Of a DNA stretch of 64,000 bases, positions 60,101-64,000 are shown one piece after another. The stretch is from Vigna angularis (lineage: Eukaryota > Streptophyta > Magnoliopsida > Fabales > Fabaceae), in the NCBI RefSeq assembly GCF_016808095.1, contig NC_068973.1, positions 1,792,501 to 1,856,500 on the forward strand, read 5' to 3'. Numbering within the stretch: position 1 is the stretch's first letter; every line of letters starts with the position of its first letter. A program made the translations under genes and the position numbers. A model generated the notes under the pieces. It ran no database searches, was not told where the DNA came from, and was given only the letters and a program-made list of their open reading frames with translations.

Positions 60101-61257
60101 CTCCAGGGTTTGTTGCTCAGGGGGAGTCTGGTATGGTATGCAAATTGCATCGATCTCTATATGGCCTCAAGCAATCCCCACGTGCTTGGTTTGGAAAGTT
60201 TAGCTCCATTGTTCAAAAATTTGGGCTAAAACGCAGTGAAGCAGACCATTCAGTTTTTTATTGTCATTCTTCTCTCGGGAAATGTGTTTACTTAATAGTA
60301 TATGTTGATGATATTGTCATTACAGGAAATGATGCTGTTGGAATATCTCAACTAAAAGAGTACTTGTGTAGACATTTTCAAACCAAGGATCTTGGAAGTC
60401 TCAAATATTTCTTAGGCATTGAAGTAGCGCAATCAAAAGATGGAGTTGTAATCTCCCAAAGGAAGTATGCTCTTGATATATTACAAGAAACAGGCATGAT
60501 TGATTGTAGACCGGTAGACAGTCCCATGGACCCAAACCAGAAATTAAGGACAGAAGAAGGTGAATTATTCTCCGATCCAGAGAGGTATAGGAGGCTGTTT
60601 GGCAAACTGATTTATCTCACTATTACAAGGCCAGATCTATCCTTTGCAGTTGGAGTGGTTAGTCAGTTCATGCAGGCTCCATGTATTGACCATTGGAATG
60701 CTCTCATTCGCATTCTAAGGTATGTAAAGAAGGCTCCCGGGCAAGGATTGTTATATGAAGATAAAGGAAGCATTCATGTCTCTGGGTATTGTGATGCAGA
60801 TTGGGCAGGTTCACCTATTGATAGACGGTCTACAACAGGATATTGTGTTTTTCTGGGAGGAAACATTATTTCATGGAAAAGTAAGAAACAGAATGTAGTA
60901 GCTCGATCAACCGCGGAAGCCGAGTATAGGGCAATGGCATCACTAACATGTGAACTTATATGGGTGAAACAATTCCTTCAAGAGGTTAAATTTTGTGACA
61001 TCCATACTATGAAGATGTATTGCGACAATCAAGCTGCTCTCCACATTGCATCAAATCCAGTGTTTCACGAGAGGACTAAACATATAGAAATTGATTGTCA
61101 TTTTGTTCGTGAAAAGTTGTTGACCAAAGAAATATGTACTGAGTTTATTGGGTCAAACGATCAACTCGCAGATGTATTGACCAAGTCATTAAGGGGTCCT
61201 CGGATTGAGTTTATTTGTTCCAAGCTTGGTACATACAATTTGTATGCTCCAGCTTGA
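57148..61257 (+). CDS. Copia gag-pol polyprotein (copia-2), intact
   Basis: One uninterrupted frame of 1369 residues. An N-terminal gag (UBN2-like) region is followed by a Gly/Arg-rich RGG stretch (about 217-234), a CCHC knuckle near 237 (CTYCKRMGHTQENC), a protease with DSGASDH near 323, an integrase with HHCC ([21 protein letters not shown]) and catalytic motifs HSDIWGP, LRSDNAKEY and NGIAERKN, a reverse transcriptase with YVDDIVITG near 1053, and RNase H with [10 protein letters not shown] and AEAEYRAMA. All catalytic motifs expected of Ty1/copia are present. The polyprotein is clearly related to that of copia-1, down to the shared C-terminus ([17 protein letters not shown]). The RGG stretch before the knuckle is absent from copia-1 and would add RNA-binding capacity. 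The stop codon runs into the purine tract. Confidence 0.97.
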   Translation: MVSGSTLSFSGSPSITSEKLNGKNYLSWSAAVEMWFLGQGHYDHLERDGSHVPTEKADQWKQADFQLCALLWQSVEPKLFVSLRAFKTCHSFWKKAQSIYANDIQRLYDTTNKLASLKMADHDMVSFMTEAQSAVEELRMFLEVDPLEDIKKKLDKFYMVLILRALHPDFDHLRDQLLTSHEVPSMETLTTRLLRVPVSQTQEAHELVEPSVMVATRGRGGRGTRGGGRGGRGRTQCTYCKRMGHTQENCYSLHGFPSKTANISKTETSTLKTETSTSMFSEDEYQEYLRLKSNSLAQPSQSPNTSTACVSQFMECQNSWVIDSGASDHISGNTSLFSSISFREKPHFITLANGSKTSSKGVGHVSLSPSLNLNSVLFVPNCPFNLISLSQLTKMLNCSITFDHKSFVIQERGSGRQIGEGYEAGGLYHFGSRPRVSCVAALNPKVLHDRLGHPHLSKLKKMCPELSGLQTLECESCQLGKHVRSSFPKRSQSICNSSFSIIHSDIWGPSRISSFGYRYFVTFIDEYSRCTWVYLMKNRSELLAIFTSFLNEIKNQFGQVIKILRSDNAKEYFSSSFSAILSSHGILHQSTCPHTPQQNGIAERKNRHLVETARTLLLGAHIPVHHWGDAILTACYLINRMPSSSLDNKVPFSILFPNDPLFHTSPRVFGCVCFVHDMSPGLDKLSARALKCVFLGYSRLQKGYRCYSSETKKYYMSANVTFFEQTPYFSPSVQDVSILQQVLPIPMVESNSSTVSVIPSHDHNPSTPVSPHTEIIPHRAPMDSPPPQDNGESPTSDSSPSSPPPTPPGANDSAWPIALRKGTRSTRNPHPIYNFLSYHRLSPSYFSLLSSVSSVVIPKNVKEALDHPGWRQAMIAEMQALDHSNTWELVPLPPGKKAVGCRWVYAVKVGPDGEIDRLKARLVAKGYTQVYGLDYCDTFSPVAKMTTIRLFFAMAAIRHWPLHQLDIKNAFLHGDLEEEVYMEQPPGFVAQGESGMVCKLHRSLYGLKQSPRAWFGKFSSIVQKFGLKRSEADHSVFYCHSSLGKCVYLIVYVDDIVITGNDAVGISQLKEYLCRHFQTKDLGSLKYFLGIEVAQSKDGVVISQRKYALDILQETGMIDCRPVDSPMDPNQKLRTEEGELFSDPERYRRLFGKLIYLTITRPDLSFAVGVVSQFMQAPCIDHWNALIRILRYVKKAPGQGLLYEDKGSIHVSGYCDADWAGSPIDRRSTTGYCVFLGGNIISWKSKKQNVVARSTAEAEYRAMASLTCELIWVKQFLQEVKFCDIHTMKMYCDNQAALHIASNPVFHERTKHIEIDCHFVREKLLTKEICTEFIGSNDQLADVLTKSLRGPRIEFICSKLGTYNLYAPA

Positions 61258-61264
61258 GGGGGAG
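61256..61264 (+). other. Polypurine tract of copia-2
   Basis: GAGGGGGAG immediately precedes the 3' LTR and overlaps the gag-pol stop codon by two bases, exactly as in copia-1. Confidence 0.9.
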
Positions 61265-61480
61265 TGTTAGGATATTTATCCTATTTTATCATCATTATAG
61301 TGTGTCAAGGATTACCCTATTTATCATGATTATATTATGTCTAGGATTACCCTATTTATCATGATTATATTGTGTCTAGGGTTACCCTATTTATCATGTA
61401 TTTGTGTATCAATTTATTCTTATAAATAGAAGATTGTGAGAGGGATCAATCAAGCCCTCTAGAATTATTTTACAGTTTCA
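61265..61480 (+). repeat. 3' LTR of copia-2
   Basis: 216 bp, with two differences from the 5' LTR by eye. Its right edge is followed by atctcaaat, which closely resembles the atcttaagt that follows the 5' LTR, so the exact end is blurred by microhomology. Confidence 0.93.
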
Positions 61481-61855
61481 ATCTCAAATCCCCATTCCTG
61501 CCCCCTAATTATTCACATTTGACAGTTACACTCGTTTATATAACAAAGATTTGATTGAATTATATTAAAAGTTGCGGCTTAATAAGTTGCAACTATGTAA
61601 TTTATCTACATTCCAATAATGATGTTATTGAAATTTCTTGACTAGTGGGTTGTTAAATTCGTCGACATTGATATATCAGTCCTTTCTAAACAGTTACTCT
61701 TATGTTTCTTTAGCAGAGACTGAATGCTCTTTTGGTCTCTATGAAAGTATATGCCTCAAAAAATAGGGTTAACTGCACTTTTGGTCTTTGTAGGTATTAT
61801 TGCAATTGTATAATTTTAATCCTAAGTTTTCGTAATGTTAGTTGGGATTTTTATG
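61481..61855 (+). repeat. Right copy of the 375-bp direct duplication flanking copia-2
   Basis: Identical by eye to 56206-56580. After its last base the sequence continues as tatggtaaaggtg, evidently the original unoccupied continuation of the locus. Confidence 0.97.
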
Positions 61856-64000
61856 TATGGTAAAGGTGTGATTTTTGTCTCAGGTTTCAGTTGAGTTCCT
61901 TGAAATATCACTATTGTGATTTTATTCCTTTTGTTATTTGGAATTTGCTGATTTGATATTGATTGATGAATTGTTTGAAAGATTAAAATTGCACAATTGT
62001 GCGATACCTTGGACCAAATTGATGCAATTGAAACTTTGGGACTAAAATTACTCATTCTTTTGAAATATTTAAGAGATTTAATTGACTCAATTGGAATTTC
62101 AGAGACTACAATTTTAGAATTGCAATACCCGATGGAGCAAACATGTAATTAAGTCTAAAAGTTGTTAGCTATACTTGGAAGCTTTTCCCATCTGTCAACA
62201 ATTTTAGACATGATCCAAACTAGGGAAATGATAATATTTGAAGCGAAAGGGGTTGTAATTGGGAAGGTAAACTTTACTATGGTTAAGGGTGATCGTTTCG
62301 TGCTATTCATTGAAATATATACTACTATGTACTTATATAATTAATGTTTATTTTAGCACTCTAGTTTTGAGATTCTAAAAATAGAAGAAATTGTGGTTAT
62401 TGGCTACTTGAATTTTGAAGTCCTTTCTCACCTTTATTGCCAGTTTTAATCGTGTATGAGCGTGTTAGTCACGAAAAAAAAGCCTCGTGGTAATTTTGAT
62501 CAGTGTATCTTACTAGTGCGTAGAATTTGTAGATAAAATTGGTTGCCTTTTATCTTTTATTTATTTTGCTTCCCTCCTTCAATTCCTGTGGTTGCAGGAT
62601 TAGCTCACATAGGAAATACCGTTTTAGTTTGCTGAGTTGGATTGTGCCTACTGGTATGTTTCTCTTTCCGTTCCTTGTTCTAGTGGTTCTTGGTGACTGG
62701 TGAGTTCTTTCCTATTTCTTTTTCAGTGATTCCCATTTCCATAAATTCTTCGACAAAATATAGTGTGTACCAGCCAAAAAGTATTTAAGAAGTGAATTCC
62801 TAGTTAAAAATTACAATATGGATGCACAGATTAAAAAGGATTTCGCCTTTATTGGTTGAATTAGTTCCTTGCTTTATTTATCTTCGTAATTACTTGCTTA
62901 CGAATAACAACGAATTCGGTGCAAATTATACTAATTTTTCACGTCTTATTTTACCTGTGTAAATAACTTCACCCATTCCAACAACTATTTTCTGTTGAAG
63001 TATTAAGTTCTTGTGGAGGTTGTAGCATAATATAAATGATAAATTAAGAAACAACCACTACATAAGTTTCTTTAATGTCCACGAAAATTGAGATGAATTC
63101 ATAAATCAACATCGGTTGTGAGGAGTTTGCTTAAAAGTTGTGAATGTGTTATGTACATTGGTTAGGAATATTAGGTCATATTGTTTTATACAATTAAACT
63201 CCCATGTGAACATTTGTGGAAATATAAACAAAAACCAATTATTTTACAAATCCATTGACACTATCATCCACAGACAGAATGACAGTGTCTGTGTTTTATT
63301 ATTAGCATTGACAAATGATACACTTTGAAGAGAGAAAAAAAACGAAGGGGCCAAGCACGATAATGGGATCTACTCACTTGATCGACTAATCATTCTGCTT
63401 ATGATAATTGGTTGGCTTAAGGCAAAACGTTACAAATCCAATTGAGAAAGGTGGTTTGCCTTGGCTTTCCAAAAGATTCGAGTCCAATCTTTCGACTTCA
63501 AGAATGATGAAAATGCTAAAGCTTGTATACACAATATTGTGGTCTAGTTGGAAACACCTCAACATCGGTGGCGGACCCATATATAATTTAATATTTTAAT
63601 TATAATTTAATTTTTGTTAAATTATAATTTAATATTTTAATTTTTTTTTTGCAAGTATTAAATTTATATATTGATTCCGTAGTCAAATTATGTACTTGAA
63701 CACTGATATAGGAGTGTGTAATGTATTTTTTGTCCCCACTCGTTCAGGGTATTGGATCTGCCACTGATCATCATAGAGCTTGGCTGCACTTGTTGGCCTT
63801 TCGGATTATAAAACATCAAGCAAACTCAACTGAATAATATGGTGGAGTGCCTTGTCACAGAAGTTTAAGGATGAACCGGTTCATTGTTTTGCATCTATGA
63901 TCATCTAAGTGTGTATTCCCATAATCTTTCAAGTGCTTGATTTTCTTCTTTCATACGGGCAATCGCCATTTTCATACAAAATGGTCATGTATTTTGAGCA
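61856..64000. other. Intergenic DNA right of copia-2, no gene seen
   Basis: About 61860-62155 appears to be the other half of the older repeat that copia-2 split: it ends near 'acatgtaattaagtct', loosely the inverse of 'agggttaactgcac' at 56488. The rest is AT-rich with no recognisable coding region. The short frames (62162-62344, 63140-63328, 63408-63599) have no visible domain. A MITE-like element lies near the right end. Confidence 0.45.
63566..63766. mobile_element. Possible MITE with GTGGC(G/A)GA(C/T)CCA terminal inverted repeats
   Basis: The left end CGGTGGCGGACCCA and right end TGGATCTGCCACTG are inverted copies with three mismatches, enclosing about 170 bp of mostly AT-rich DNA. No clear target duplication is visible, so superfamily and exact ends are uncertain. 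Confidence 0.4.

Larger units (their letters stand above)
56581..61480 (+). mobile_element. Full-length Ty1/copia retrotransposon (copia-2) with abnormal target duplication
   Basis: A 4900-bp element with 216-bp LTRs, a perfect Met-tRNA primer site at 56806-56817, a GC-rich leader, one gag-pol frame and a purine tract at 61256-61264. The two LTRs differ at two positions by eye, so it is young but older than copia-1. No ordinary 5-bp target duplication exists: the left flank is TTATG and the right flank ATCTC. Instead, the entire 375 bp to the left of the element is repeated to its right. The element appears autonomous. Confidence 0.95.

Noticed and set aside
1..64000. CRISPR arrays, bacterial operons, phage or integrative elements
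   Set aside because: The window is clearly plant nuclear DNA. The tandem repeats seen are microsatellites, local duplications and LTR repeats, with no spacer-repeat arrays.
1..64000. tRNA or rRNA genes
   Set aside because: None was recognised on reading. The only tRNA-related strings are retrotransposon primer sites. A tRNAscan-SE run would be decisive.

Overview
This is plant nuclear DNA. It has intron-bearing genes with GT/AG splice sites, long AT-rich intergenic stretches, (TA)n microsatellites, Ty1/copia and Ty3/gypsy-type retrotransposon sequence, and DNA-transposon-like elements. The gene families are those of a dicot. General repeat flavour suggests a legume (Phaseoleae such as Vigna or Phaseolus), but that is an impression and not proven.

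Host genes, left to right: (1) an intronless VQ-motif gene on the minus strand (4856-5620), resembling the JAV1/VQ22 type of WRKY cofactor, with W-box-like sites upstream; (2) a complete nine-exon copper P1B-ATPase of the HMA5 type on the minus strand (11251-18169), whose inferred 996-residue product has every catalytic motif intact; (3) an intronless 60S ribosomal protein L27 gene (27305-27712) with site II and telo-box promoter motifs; (4) a very large ATXR7/SDG25-like histone H3K4 methyltransferase gene on the plus strand (GYF exon at 37935 to stop at 54397). Fourteen of its exons join in frame from two GYF-type modules to the SET and post-SET domains. Its N-terminal exons could not be fixed.

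Mobile DNA fills much of the rest. A CACTA-like non-autonomous element with a 3-bp target duplication lies at 1693-2538. A near-perfect 287-bp palindrome embedded in (TA)n is at 10481-10767. A gypsy-type LTR-like segment on the minus strand spans about 22226-26532 and contains a 281-bp tandem duplication. A badly decayed copia remnant spans about 29.7-32.06 kb. Two full-length copia elements carry uninterrupted gag-pol frames. Copia-1 (40082-44965) sits in sense orientation inside an ATXR7 intron; its LTRs are identical and it has a clean 5-bp target duplication, so it is very young. Copia-2 (56581-61480) lies downstream of ATXR7 and is flanked by a 375-bp direct duplication instead of the usual 5 bp.

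The host genes do not form a pathway and nothing resembles an operon or gene cluster. I found no convincing undescribed multi-gene system. The most unusual structures are the 375-bp duplication bounding copia-2, the palindrome downstream of HMA5, and the young copia insertion in a chromatin-regulator intron.
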